Part shown: piece by piece, positions 1 through 9,965 of the stretch
How the letters are laid out: every line of letters begins with the position of its first letter
How positions within the stretch are numbered: position 1 is the first letter of the stretch
Source: Paulinella micropora
Lineage: Eukaryota > Cercozoa > Imbricatea > Euglyphida
DNA length: 42,723 bases
NCBI GenBank assembly: GCA_009731375.1
Contig: BJOX01000301.1
Coordinates: forward strand, 111,401-154,123
Direction of reading: 5' to 3'
Notes under the pieces: generated by a model
Seen by the model: only the letters and a program-made list of their open reading frames with translations
Told to the model about the DNA's origin: nothing
Databases searched by the model: none
Translations under genes and position numbers: made by a program

Positions 1-7
1 AGAGAAG

Positions 8-9
<2 letters not shown>

Positions 10-38
<29 letters not shown>

Positions 39-44
39 GTTATC

Positions 45-77
<33 letters not shown>

Positions 78-153
78 GCTGTTGTTGTTGTTGTTATTAT
101 TATTATTATTACTATTACTATTACTATTATTATATTTATTATTATTATTATTA

Positions 154-193
<40 letters not shown>

Positions 194-194
194 G
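10..194. repeat. ATT/TTA microsatellite
   Basis: An almost pure TTA trinucleotide array with TTG and CTA interruptions. It precedes the first SINE and has the same motif as the SINE tails, so it is probably the tail of an earlier SINE copy or a microsatellite target. The open frames across it (poly-L, poly-Y, poly-I) are products of the repeat. Confidence 0.95.
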
Positions 195-195
195 T

Positions 196-434
196 GGCAC
201 CGCGATAGCCCAGTGGTTAAGGTCTACCATCTGGGACCTGTCGCCAGTTCGATTCCCGTCGGTGCCAGTATTTTCAAAGGATATTTTCTTTGAAAGTATT
301 GGTCTGTCTGGAAGGCTTGGAGCTGCCTTGCGGGGGTGTCAGTAGAGCCTATCGTCAAATCTTCGTACTCCCCTCGCGGGTGAGACGATGGAGGCACATG
401 TGCAGAAATGCATTCGCCATTGACTGAGAAGCAC
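196..434 (+). mobile_element. tRNA-derived SINE, divergent copy 1
   Basis: The first 70 bases look like a tRNA. The 5' GGCACCG pairs perfectly with CGGTGCC at the 3' end of the head. An A box (TAGCCCAGTGG) and a B box (AGTTCGATTCC) give an internal RNA polymerase III promoter. The body runs to GAGAAGCAC and is followed by (TATTAT)n. Unlike the other copies it lacks the duplicated block beginning CCAGTATTTTCATTG and has several body substitutions, so it may be an older subfamily. The T-arm pairs poorly, so this is a SINE head and not a working tRNA gene. Confidence 0.85.
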
Positions 435-500
<66 letters not shown>

Positions 501-556
501 TACTATTACTATTACTATTATTATTATTATTATTATCATTATTATTGCTGTGGTTA

Positions 557-617
<61 letters not shown>
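435..617. repeat. ATT microsatellite, tail of SINE copy 1
   Basis: TTA/ATT array with ACT and ATC interruptions between two head-to-tail SINE copies. It is both the 3' tail of one copy and the insertion site of the next. Confidence 0.9.
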
Positions 618-883
618 GGACACCGTGATAGCCCAGTGGTCAAGTTCTACCATCTGGGCCCTGTCGCCAGTTCGATTCCCGTCGGTGCCACCAGTATTTT
701 CATTGAACATACCGATCCGTCTGGACCAGTATTTTCATTGAACATACCGGCCCGTCTGGAAGTGTTGGAACTGCCCTTGCGGGGGTGTCATTAGAGCTTA
801 TCGTCAATTCTTCGTACTCCCCTCACGGGTGAGACGATGGAGGCGCATGTGCAGAAATGCATCAGCCATTGACAGAGAAGCAC
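618..883 (+). mobile_element. tRNA-derived SINE, copy 2
   Basis: Full-length copy. The tRNA-like head has A box TAGCCCAGTGG and B box AGTTCGATTCC. An internal tandem duplication of about 36 bp follows (CCAGTATTTTCATTGAACAT twice), then the conserved body, ending at CAGCCATTGACAGAGAAGCAC and an ATT tail. One acceptor-stem change (GACACCG for GGCACCG) is shared by copies 2-6. Confidence 0.9.

Positions 884-962
<79 letters not shown>
884..962. repeat. ATT microsatellite tail
   Basis: Nearly perfect TTA array between SINE copies 2 and 3. Confidence 0.95.
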
Positions 963-1230
963 GGACACCGTGATAGCCCAGTGGTCAAGTTCTACCATCT
1001 GGGCCCTGTCACCAGTTCGATTCCCGTCGGTGCCACCAGTATTTTCATTGAACATACCGATCCGTCTGGACCAGTATTTTCATTGAACATACCGGCCCCC
1101 GTCTGGAAGTGTTGGAACTGCCCTTGCGGGGGTGTCATTAGAGCTTATCGTCAATTCTTCGTACTCCCCTCACGGGTGAGACGATGGAGGCGCATGTGCA
1201 GAAATGCATCAGCCATTGACAGAGAAGCAC
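963..1230 (+). mobile_element. tRNA-derived SINE, copy 3
   Basis: Full-length copy almost identical to copy 2, with the same internal duplication and 3' end. The tandem arrangement with copies 1 and 2, separated only by ATT repeats, suggests repeated insertion into tails or unequal exchange. Confidence 0.9.
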
Positions 1231-1236
1231 TATTAC

Positions 1237-1323
<87 letters not shown>
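1231..1323. repeat. ATT microsatellite
   Basis: TTA array with one CAT interruption, between SINE copy 3 and a different dispersed repeat. Confidence 0.95.
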
Positions 1324-1770
1324 GGAGGGGTGCACAGTATGGCACCCCACGGGAAGTGGAGGTGGTTGGGCCTCTTCCCACTGGTTCCGAGGCTATGTCG
1401 TTGCGTTGTTTTTATAAGACATGCACCACGTGGGGTCAAAGGGGTATATACATTCCGAGATCTAGGGGTGGTGACGGGTTTTGAGGCGTCCCGGACACTT
1501 ACCGCAAAACGTCCTCATGCGCTGGCAGACCGCATGAAATGTCTGCTAACCCCCTTGAGTACCTCCATTCGACTTATACCCAGTCTGTGGAACTCTCTCA
1601 TAGGGAACATCAATCATTTGCAGTTGATTCCCTGCAAGGTATCCGACACGCCGGGCGGGTAGCTATTCAGGGATGGTTAGAGTCACTCTTCCCTCCCCAA
1701 CATTCACTGCGTAATTGTTGGGTCAAGGGATGGAGGCGCATGGTCCTTGGACTCAGCCATGACAGATCAA
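1324..1770 (+). mobile_element. dispersed repeat family F2, complete reference copy
   Basis: A 447-bp unit starting GGAGGGGTGCACAGTATGG and ending CAGCCATGACAGATCAA, followed by (TAA)n. It carries no long coding frame. Both halves recur at 39.7-40.4 kb in opposite orientations. Its last 40 bases resemble the SINE 3' end (GATGGAGGCGCATG, then CAGCCAT-GACAGA), which suggests a second SINE-like family using the same retrotransposition machinery. No clear tRNA head was seen at its 5' end. Confidence 0.7.
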
Positions 1771-1799
1771 TATAATAATAATAATAATAATAATAATAC
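1771..1799. repeat. TAA microsatellite tail of the F2 copy
   Basis: TAA repeats directly after the F2 3' end, in the position of a SINE tail. Confidence 0.8.
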
Positions 1800-1951
1800 T
1801 ATATCTGAGGCGTACTGATGCAGCTAATGGCATATCCTCAACGGACATAAGCCTCCAATACCCTTGTTCGAGGTCCTCGACCCCCCCGTGTCAGTCTCTC
1901 GCCTGATGATCGGGGCCACCGATGGAGCTCCTGAGGGCAAGACTGCACTAA
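1800..1951 (+). repeat. dispersed repeat family F3, cut by an assembly gap
   Basis: Non-coding unique-looking sequence whose last 52 bases (1900-1951, starting CGCCTGATGATCGGGG) are identical to the reverse complement of 42672-42723. It is therefore a repeat and not single-copy DNA. The gap at 1952 removes the remainder. Confidence 0.65.
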
Positions 1952-2263
1952 NNNNNNNNNNNNNNNNNNNNNNNNNNNNNNNNNNNNNNNNNNNNNNNNN
2001 NNNNNNNNNNNNNNNNNNNNNNNNNNNNNNNNNNNNNNNNNNNNNNNNNNNNNNNNNNNNNNNNNNNNNNNNNNNNNNNNNNNNNNNNNNNNNNNNNNNN
2101 NNNNNNNNNNNNNNNNNNNNNNNNNNNNNNNNNNNNNNNNNNNNNNNNNNNNNNNNNNNNNNNNNNNNNNNNNNNNNNNNNNNNNNNNNNNNNNNNNNNN
2201 NNNNNNNNNNNNNNNNNNNNNNNNNNNNNNNNNNNNNNNNNNNNNNNNNNNNNNNNNNNNNNN
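1952..2263. other. assembly gap
   Basis: A run of 312 N between an F3 repeat and a truncated minus-strand SINE, so the gap lies inside repeats. Confidence 0.99.
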
Positions 2264-2401
2264 GGGCCGGTATGTTCAATGAAAATACTGGTCCAGAAAT
2301 AGACCGGTATGTTCAATGAAAATACTGGTGGCACCGACGGGAATCGAACTGGCGACAGGGCCCAGATGGTAGAACTTGACCACTGGGCTATCACGGTGTC
2401 C
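2264..2401 (-). mobile_element. tRNA-derived SINE, copy 4, truncated by gap
   Basis: Reverse-strand copy. The tRNA head ends at 2401, and the two CCAGTATTTTCATTG blocks are visible as their complements. The body past 2264 is lost in the gap. The sequence between the two blocks matches copy 5 (a CGGTCTATTTCTGGA variant), so copies 4 and 5 form a subfamily. Confidence 0.85.
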
Positions 2402-2481
<80 letters not shown>

Positions 2482-2491
2482 GTTATTATTA

Positions 2492-2526
<35 letters not shown>

Positions 2527-2562
2527 CATTGTTATCATCATCATTATTATTATTATTATTAT
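2402..2562. repeat. inverted ATA/TTA microsatellite
   Basis: About 75 bases of (ATA)n followed directly by about 80 bases of (TTA)n. The two halves are complementary and could fold as one long hairpin. Confidence 0.9.
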
Positions 2563-2902
2563 TATAACTTCTTTCTCCCCTCCCTTGTTTTGATTTCTAC
2601 CTCCTGTGTTTTGTCTCGTTTCTTCTTTCTTTCTTTCCTTTCTACCTTTCTCTCTCTCTCTCTCTCTCTCTCTCCCTCTCTCTCTCTCTCATGTGTGTGT
2701 GTGTGTGTGTTTTCTCCTTCATATAATATATGCAAATGAACGTGTGCGTACTGTGATGTGTCATTTATGTATGTGTTATGTGCATGATTATATATGTGTA
2801 CGAATATGTATTTATGTAATCTGGTCTTGCAGCCCTTGCTGGTCTTGCCTGTCTATCAGTCTGTCTGCCTTGCACTTGTTGACCGCGCTGTGTGTGCTCT
2901 AG
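2563..2902. other. intronic or intergenic sequence with CT and GT repeats
   Basis: Holds a (CT)n tract at about 2650-2691 and a (GT)n tract at 2693-2710, then AT-rich non-coding sequence. No supported exon was found. The last bases (TGTGCTCTAG) are a plausible splice acceptor for the exon starting at 2903. Confidence 0.5.
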
Positions 2903-3248
2903 GTTGATCTTGGCGGGCTCTCTGCACTTCCTGATGTACGGCCTGGCAGCCATCCTCCACGTCATAGGTTCAACACATGCGTACATGCATACATACATTC
3001 TTACATTCTTACATTCATACATACATACATACATACATGCATGCATGCATGCATACATACACACATACACATACATACACTCCCCGGTGCCCTCCCGGCC
3101 GCTGCTCACTGCCCGTGCTGGGCGGCTGGATCCTGTGCGGCCGCTTGTCCATGTCTTATCTGTGCTGCCCACCTGCACCTGCCGCATGCTGCCCGCCCTT
3201 AGAGCACCGACAGCGAGAAGACTGAGTGCGAGACACATACCCAGATAA

Positions 3249-3316
<68 letters not shown>

Positions 3317-3862
3317 TGGTCGTCAGCCAGAGGCACGAATGAGGTCTGGTACTACTCTTCGGCTGGGGGCTTGCAGATTGCAAGAGCGACATCTACATGG
3401 GATACTTCTTCTTCAACCTGGTTTGGCTACTTTATGGCCTGTCTCTGATCAGCTTCGTAAGCCCATAGTCTCTTTCCCCCAGCGCGCCCGCAGCCTGCAC
3501 TCCCTTCACCTCAAACTCACTTCTCTCTCTTCCTCCCTAGGTTTCTCTTGCTCTCTCCCCCGTCTTTTCTCTTTCTCTCTCTCTCTCTCATTCTCTTTCT
3601 GTTCTATTACACACACATTTCTCTCTCTCTATATATATATATATATATACATCACACACACACACACTTTCTCTTTTTGTTTTGTTGTGTGCTGTTGTGT
3701 GTTGTTGTGTGCTGTTGTGTGTTAATGTTGTTGGTGCTGCTGTTTCTGTTGCCCCGATTCTTTCGCTTGGTTTGCTAGGAGGTCTATCGTGTCGAGGCTA
3801 AAGAGGGCGGGTGCAGCCAGCAGGTGGCGCCATCGCACGAACCGAGAGTGAGCTGTGAGTGA
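2903..3862 (+). CDS. C-terminal exons of an unidentified multi-pass membrane protein
   Basis: Three exons with canonical borders and matching phases: 2903-2967 (acceptor CTCTAG, donor GTTCAA, one base left over), 3377-3456 (acceptor CTTGCAG, two bases completing the codon, donor GTAAGC, phase 0) and 3779-3862 (acceptor TTGCTAG, in-frame TGA at 3860-3862). Exon 1 encodes a hydrophobic segment (LAGSLHFLMYGLAAILHVI). Exon 2 starts CKSDIYMGY and continues into a second hydrophobic helix (FFFNLVWLLYGLSLISF). Exon 3 is a short hydrophilic tail starting EVYRVEAKEGG. Two membrane helices and a soluble C-terminal tail are visible. The family is not recognised. Upstream exons are not found and may lie left of the window or in the gap. 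The introns are full of CATA, GA, CT and TA repeats. Confidence 0.5.
2995..3078. repeat. CATA/CATG tetranucleotide repeat
   Basis: ACATACAT repeats with CATG variants, inside the first intron of the membrane-protein exons. Confidence 0.9.
3249..3315. repeat. GA dinucleotide repeat
   Basis: A nearly pure (GA)n tract of about 65 bases in the same intron. Confidence 0.95.
3566..3722. repeat. compound CT / TA / CA / GTTGT microsatellite
   Basis: CT-rich tract, (TA)n at about 3630-3650, a short (CA)n, then GTTGTGTGCT repeats. They lie in the intron between the second and third membrane-protein exons. Confidence 0.9.
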
Positions 3863-3954
3863 GCGAACTGGCTGTTTGTGGTTGGCAGGTGACGATACTG
3901 CAGGCTTGGGCTGGAGTCTTTGGGTCACCAATACCCCTGGAAAGAACATAGCAA

Positions 3955-4085
3955 AGAAGAAGAAGAAGAAGAAGAAGAAGAAGAAGAAGAAGAAGAAGAA
4001 GAAGAAGAAGCAGAAGAAGCAGAGGAAGCAGAAGACGCAGAAGAAGAAGAAGAGGAAGAAGAAGAAGAAAAAGAAGAAGAAGAAG

Positions 4086-4113
<28 letters not shown>
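3955..4113. repeat. AAG/GAA polypurine array
   Basis: About 158 bases of almost pure purine (AAG)n with CAG and GAG interruptions, ending against a (TTA)n array. The KKK, EEE and SSS frames are products of the repeat. Confidence 0.95.

Positions 4114-4153
<40 letters not shown>
4114..4153. repeat. TTA microsatellite
   Basis: TTA array directly upstream of SINE copy 5. Confidence 0.95.
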
Positions 4154-4420
4154 GACACCGTGATAGCCCAGTGGTCAAGTTCTACCATTTGGGCCCTGTC
4201 GCCAGTTCGATTCCCGTCGGTGCCACCAGTATTTTCATTGAACATACCGGTCTATTTCTGGACCAGTATTTTCATTGAACATACCGGCCCGTCTGGAAGT
4301 GTTGGAACTGCCCTTGCGGGGGTGTCATTAGAGCTTATCGTCAATTCTTCGTACTCCCCTCACGGGTGAGACGATGGAGGCGCATGTGCAGAAATGCATC
4401 AGCCATTGACAGAGAAGCAC
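4154..4420 (+). mobile_element. tRNA-derived SINE, copy 5
   Basis: Full-length copy with A and B boxes, internal duplication (spacer variant GGTCTATTTCTGGA shared with copy 4) and the standard 3' end GAGAAGCAC followed by TTA repeats. Confidence 0.9.
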
Positions 4421-4468
4421 TATTATTGTTATTATTATTATTATTATTTATCATTATTATTATTATCA

Positions 4469-4506
<38 letters not shown>

Positions 4507-4521
4507 CATTATTATTATTAT

Positions 4522-4551
<30 letters not shown>
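4421..4551. repeat. TTA then TTG microsatellite
   Basis: SINE tail of TTA units with TCA interruptions that changes to (TTG)n at about 4525. Confidence 0.9.
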
Positions 4552-4552
<1 letters not shown>

Positions 4553-4652
4553 ATATGTTTTGGGTTTGTTTTTAGGGCGATCTGCGTTGCAATGATGTCG
4601 TCAGCCCTGTACCGGAGAAAGAGCCGCATGTGCTAAACAAATGCTTACGGAC

Positions 4653-5300
4653 GAAGAAGAAGAAGAAGAAGGAGAAGAAGAAGAAGAAGAAGAAGAAGAA
4701 GAAGAAGAAGAAGAAGAAGAAGAAGAAGAAGAAGAAGAAGAAGAAGAACAAGAAGAAGAACAAGAAGAAGAACAAGAAGAAGAACAAAAAGAAGAAGAAC
4801 AAGAACAAGAACAAGAAGAAGAAGGAGGAGGAGGAGGAGGAGAAGAAACAGAAGCAGAAGAAGCAGCAGAAGCAGAAGAAGAAGAAGAAGAAGAAGAAGA
4901 AGAAGAAGAAGAAGAAGAAGAAGAAGAAGAAGAAGAAGAAGAAGAAGAAGAACAAGAACAAGAAGAAGAAGAAGAAGAAGAAGAAGAAGAAGAAGAAGAA
5001 GAAGAAGAAGAAGAAGAAGAAGAAGAAGAAGCAGCAGCAGAAGAAGAAGAAGAAAAAGAAAAAGAAGAAGAAGAAGAAGAAGAAGGAGGAGGAAGAGGAG
5101 GAGGAGGAGAAGAAGGAGAAGAAGAACAAGAACAACAAGAACAAGAACAACAAGAACAACAAGAACAAGAACAAGAACAAGAACAAGAAGAGCAAGAAGC
5201 CAGAACCAGAAGCCAGAAGCAAGAAGGAAGAAGGAAGAAGAAGAAGAAGAAGAAGAAGAAGAAGAAGAAGAAGAAGAAGAAGAAGAAGAAGAAGAAGAAA
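4653..5300. repeat. 648-bp GAA/AAG polypurine array
   Basis: Purine-only (GAA)n with scattered C (GAACAA, GCAGCA) and a GGAGGAG stretch at about 4823-4842. All six translations are homopolymer-like (E/K on one strand, L/S/F on the other) and are not accepted as genes. Mirror-symmetric purine tracts of this length can form triplex DNA. Confidence 0.95.
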
Positions 5301-6120
5301 ACAAGTAGGTGATGATCTTTTGAAAATTTCCACACAACATAGTGGAAAGCTTTGCCAAACTTTAATCGACTTGAATTTTTTACAACATTCCATTCTTGTA
5401 ATCGAGTTGTACTTGAACACTATTGAATTGTTCTATTTCAACCTAAATGAAGTTCAATTTTTAACGATTTTGAGTTATCCTTTTTGCGAATCATGTTAAA
5501 GGGATTTGTTTCATAAGTCAAGACGACCAAACATTTAAGGACCAGAGCAGGCTATGACGTTGCGAAGAGAGACGATATTACCTGACAGTATGTCATTGTT
5601 TTTCCACTGAACGACTTTTAATAATGGAAGAACGCTTGGTAAGTAGGCGACCATAAGTCAAAACAGGAGCGAACAAAGAGCCTCGGACTCAGAAGAGAGT
5701 AGAGTCGGACTACAGCTGTTATTAATAGTAGAGTCCGATCACTTTTTTTTTACCAGAGTAACTCTCCTTCTCATATATAGTATTACTTCGTCTTCTCACT
5801 CAGTCACGTGAATCCTACGCAGGAGACTGGCTGACTGCTTGCAGCTTGGGGGGAAAGAGGAGGGGGGTTGGTAAGTTGAGGTATTCAGACGCTAGTAAGT
5901 GTGGTCAATACTCACCCGCCTACGCGTGTGTGCTCCGAGCATGCGCATAGCCACATCGCACCCCCCTCACTGCTGATCATAAGTTTGCGGACGAAAAACT
6001 GTGCAGCAATCGGAGTTGACGGTCTCCCCGTGAACTGAGGCGCAGAATGGGTTCATCATTCTTTGGAATCAGCTACGGGCAGGACGATAGATCTGTGCTG
6101 CCAATAAATGCACAGTCATA
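5301..6120. other. unannotated sequence upstream of an RLE retrotransposon
   Basis: AT-moderate sequence without supported genes. It contains a 49-bp stretch at about 5911-5959 (CTCACCCGCCTACGCGTGTG and onward) that recurs with three changes at about 9828-9876, on the other side of the RLE element. Confidence 0.4.
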
Positions 6121-6126
6121 TGCCTA

Positions 6127-8473
6127 GTGTGTCAACAGGAGGGAGGTGTCAAAGCGATCCACATTACCATTCGCACCCCGGGACCGAATTCCATCACAAT
6201 CAGAAACCGTTCCGCCACTGAATTCTTCAGATCGCTTTGCCTTCACACTGATGGGACAAACGATGCACAGATCCAGCGAGACTACGCACTCGCTAAATTC
6301 GTATCTACCACACGAATGATTCACAGACTAGACGTCTCGCCCGCATTGCAGCGCATGGCCCTAAAAAACCTCCTCACGAGCCTTATGGACTTCTCCTTCG
6401 GTTGGATTATATGTAACCCTGAGGCCCTACATGATTTGGACGACCATTTCAGATAATTGCTACAAATTTCCCAATAGGAAATCCCAAATGCTGTACTACA
6501 TGGACCCACGGGACTATGCGGCGGACTAGCCTACAATCGTACACCTCCCGATACTATCTCCGCACTTTCACTGTCTTCATCAAATGCCTCCTTTCCACGG
6601 ATCAATACATTCAATATGCGATGGAATCACATTTCCGGTTGGCCTGGGACACATACTTCCCCGGAGATCACATCCTATGTCCCCAACGACTTCCTCTTCC
6701 TAAACGCCGTCCCACACCCAGTCAGCACAAACGCAGGACGTTTCGCGCTCGATCCTCCCCCGCGACGATCTCTCAGCAGAATTCACAGTCCCCCAGGCCC
6801 CAGTTCATGCACCCCCCGGACCTGTGGAGACTACACTGCGTCATGCACGTGGTAATATATCCCACCAGCGGTATCATCAGAGAATTTTGGCCGCGGTACC
6901 ACTTTTCTACACGACATGGCCCGCCGAAGGACAACACTCCCACACCGGATGACATCTCCCCTGTATGCCCTAAACTTCCAGAGCCACCGGATCAACCATT
7001 CATGGGTTGGCAAGGACACCTCCACCTTATTAAGGAAGACAGACGCGACTGCCTCATTGTCCTTCCCTGGATCCGAGCTTGTAGAGCACTAGGAGTGGGT
7101 GTGTGCCTTCGCATCCCGTCGGGTCATATCGGTGACTCCTCTTGGCCAGAAGGCCGACTCACGAGATCCGAAGCGGAAGCAAAAATGGCACGATGTCCCA
7201 ACGACGATGATATACAACCCTCCTTCATGGAGTGGAATCCCCAGGAACTCCCGGTTGTCCTGTCAGTCACCAACCTCATTACCAAGAAGATAGTAGCGCC
7301 AGACACGGTCGACAACGTCATAAAGACGATAAAGACTAACCTGGCGTCGTACAACGTCTGGAAGCTCCGACAACGAGTCTCGCAGAACGCCTACAAGACG
7401 ACTGCTGCCCCCAGGTTCGGTCTCACCTGGGGAATCCGATCAGAGATCCGAAAACCATTCCAAGCGATGATGAATGCGTTCCTGCAACCCCGAAGTGGTT
7501 ACTCTGCCAGAGAGGCCGCTATCATCCTTAAATGCCAGCTTGAAGCCTGGAACACCCCCGCTAGGCTGAGCGTGACCATTACCAAAGGATCCACATCACC
7601 CAAATGCTCCTACGGATGTGGAGCGACCGGAGACATCAGTCACTACCTTCTATCCAAATCGGAGCGCCACCCACAAGCCCTAAAGTGCTAGTCGACGTCA
7701 GACACTCAAAATGCAGCTGCAGACAGTGGATTCGCCGGTGCATAGAAAGAGGCCTACTCATGGACGATGACACGGAAGGAGACAGTAAGCTAACGATCAT
7801 CGGTGAGGAGGGAGCCTTACCAAGGCCACTAGCTGAGGACCTGAAGAACGACGGGGCAGGTGTAGGCAAACTCGACGATGACAACCAAAGACCCCCTAGA
7901 GACCCCACAGCACCCATCAATCCGGCAGCCCAGATCATGGCTGACCTAGCAGGGTCAGAGATTCCATACAAGATTGACCTCCTAGCAGCACGGGACTACA
8001 AGGCACCACATGTCTACCTACTGGACTGCACGTTTCGAAGGGACGAATGGTTGGTCAGAGAAGATGAAAACTACCTTACTGCAGTGCTAGACGAGAAAGA
8101 CAGAAGGAGAATCTGGGACCATAATGGACTACGAGTTAGACCTCCATACATCCCCAAGGACCCCAATTCCGACAGAGGCGAAGACCCTCCGGTTACGTGG
8201 CCCTCCATCCCGTGGAAAGCTACCAGGGCGTGGGGATATAACCCAAGAGCCATCTATGACCATAGATATGAACAACTGCAAGACGCGATCCACCAGCATC
8301 GGTTAAGGGGACGCAACATGTCATCAAACATCATTGTGATAGCAATGGGATCAAAAGGCTATATCTCAGAAACCTTGTACAATGAACTCCGCTTTGTCCT
8401 ATCGAAAGCTGTAGTATTCGACATCTTCCGCGGGATGACCAAGATCTGCCATGACACAATCCTCAAGGCTTAG
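6127..8473 (+). mobile_element. non-LTR retrotransposon with restriction-like endonuclease, 5'-truncated and frameshifted
   Basis: Open frames at 6127-6456, 6516-7691 and 7604-8473 together resemble the C-terminal half of an RLE-type (R2/NeSL/CRE-like) retrotransposon protein. The middle frame ends in a Cys-His cluster (CSYGCGATGDISHYL) of the kind before the endonuclease. The last frame carries a PD-(D/E)xK-like core (KIDLLAARDYKAPHVYLLDC, where KIDL stands for the usual KPDL) and a conserved C-terminal stretch (NIIVIAMGSKGYISETLYNE). The zinc cluster and endonuclease are in different frames, so at least one frameshift lies at 7604-7691. The palm motifs of the reverse transcriptase were not found. 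It is a dead fragment. Assignment to one clade is not possible from sight. Confidence 0.6.
7604..8473 (+). pseudogene. restriction-like endonuclease domain of the retrotransposon
   Basis: A 289-codon frame with no upstream start of its own, continuing the frame at 6516-7691 after a shift. In this family the endonuclease nicks target DNA to prime reverse transcription. The visible core is an acidic residue after a beta strand (HVYLLDCTFRRDE) preceded by KIDL. The frame closes at a TAG at 8471-8473 and no poly(A) or tail repeat follows. Confidence 0.55.
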
Positions 8474-9827
8474 AAATTCATCCACAGCGCAGACGCCACG
8501 AGGTAAACACTGACAAGACTCACCAGGGTCGTCCCCACAGAGTCTACGAAAGGACTGAGCCCGACAGTCCCTCTGGAAAAGTCTGGGCAGGAAACGCCTC
8601 ACTCCTAACGGTCTCGTGGGGGGTGGGGGCGGCCAAGTCCGGGACAAGGGAGACCCTCTGGTCGAGACTGCCAGCCAGTGAGTTTTCCGACCCCCGTGAC
8701 CGGCATCTCAGCCTGAGGATTCTTACCCCGTCTTATGTCCTTCACCCAGGGCTCTACACTCTATACCAGGGACATTGCCTCGTGCCAAGTTTGCACGGAC
8801 ACTTTCTTTTAAATTCCCCCCGTCTCCCCCATGACTCGACCCCTGTGTCCTCCTTGATTCATTAAACATTACGTCCAGCTGACGAAGCTAGCGGTGCCCC
8901 AAATTCCACACTATTCTCCACCTCTTCCCCGACCTCAAGTTCAAGGCACTCGACTCTCGTGCTAGATTTGAATTGTCTCCCTGTCGTCAAAGTCTATTAT
9001 CCTTCTTCAAATTTTTCAAACTGGCTCCAACTCCACTTGAAGGAATCAGGCCTATTCTTTTCCCTTTCCCGTCGTGCCACCAGCCCAGATTTTTCACGGC
9101 TCCCGCCCCCCTTCGACACCCAGTAATGTTACCGGATTCTTCGGCTCTTGGTCCCCCCTTCAGCACCCAGTTACCGATACCTGATCCTCCGGGCGTTCAA
9201 CCTCTTTCAGCCTACGACGAAACCTCCCCTCAATTTCTCTCCCTCCCTGGTGTAACGGCTCTGCAGTTCAAGGGAAGCCGCTGGTGATGTACGACCAAGA
9301 GATCGCGAGTAAGACCAGAAACGACTCTTCCCGATGTTAGAATATTTTACAGTTCCGAGTCTCGTGCGTGTGTGTGACGCCACGCTATTTGAACCAGTCT
9401 ACGATGAAGTCCCTCCTGGAACGTCCCAGCCCACGATGGGACCCGATAAAGGTTTACGACCAGGAGAACGTCAGCAGGACCAGGGACGACCCTTCCCGGT
9501 GTTGGAACATTATATAGTTCCGGTTTGTTCTTTTATCCTCCCTTCTACCCTCCCTTTCCCTCCCTCATATCTGTTCCTCAAGCTTTCTCCTACATACCAT
9601 GTCGTGTATCCCATGACCGAGAGGTAGGATACGCACAGATCCTAGCGGGCAGCCACGCCTTTGGGCCAGACGCTTCCACTTCCCCAAATACTCGGGCCTT
9701 GTGCCTCGATATCACTGAGGTTGTCGGTCAAGTTACGGATCCCATGCTCCCACTACGGGTTTGGGTAGGAGTACTATCTTTCCTATTGACCATCAACTTT
9801 GCAACCAGACAGAAAAAATGAGGTTAG
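8474..9827. other. C/T-rich sequence after the RLE element
   Basis: Pyrimidine-rich on the + strand with several short open frames of biased composition (P, S, L) and no recognised domain. It holds a diverged direct repeat of about 76 bp: 9286-9363 and 9449-9525 both read TACGACCA(A/G)GAGA and onward to CAGTTCCG or TAGTTCCG. It may be the 3' untranslated part of the retrotransposon or another element. Confidence 0.4.
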
Positions 9828-9965
9828 TCCTCACCCGCCTACGCGTGTGGGCTCCGAGCCTGCGCATAGCCCCATCGCGAGAGGGAATCGAATCCGAGGA
9901 CCGACCTGTCACTTTGGGAATGACACTTGGCCGAGCACGACTGGCCGCACACATGTAGACTCCGG
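9828..9965 (-). mobile_element. possible second tRNA-derived SINE family
   Basis: On the - strand a B-box-like GGATTCGATTCCC lies about 50 bases after an A-box-like CGGCCAGTCGTGC, the usual spacing of a tRNA promoter. The following part (9828-9876) is repeated at 5911-5959, where the B box is missing. The A box is imperfect, so the call is tentative. Confidence 0.3.

Noticed and set aside
196-265. A functional tRNA gene
   Set aside because: The same head occurs six times with identical body and tail, the T-arm pairs poorly and the transcript continues into a SINE body.
4572-5499. Long open frames of K, E, L, S or F across the GAA array
   Set aside because: All six frames are open because the repeat has no stop codon in any register. 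There is no domain and no codon structure.
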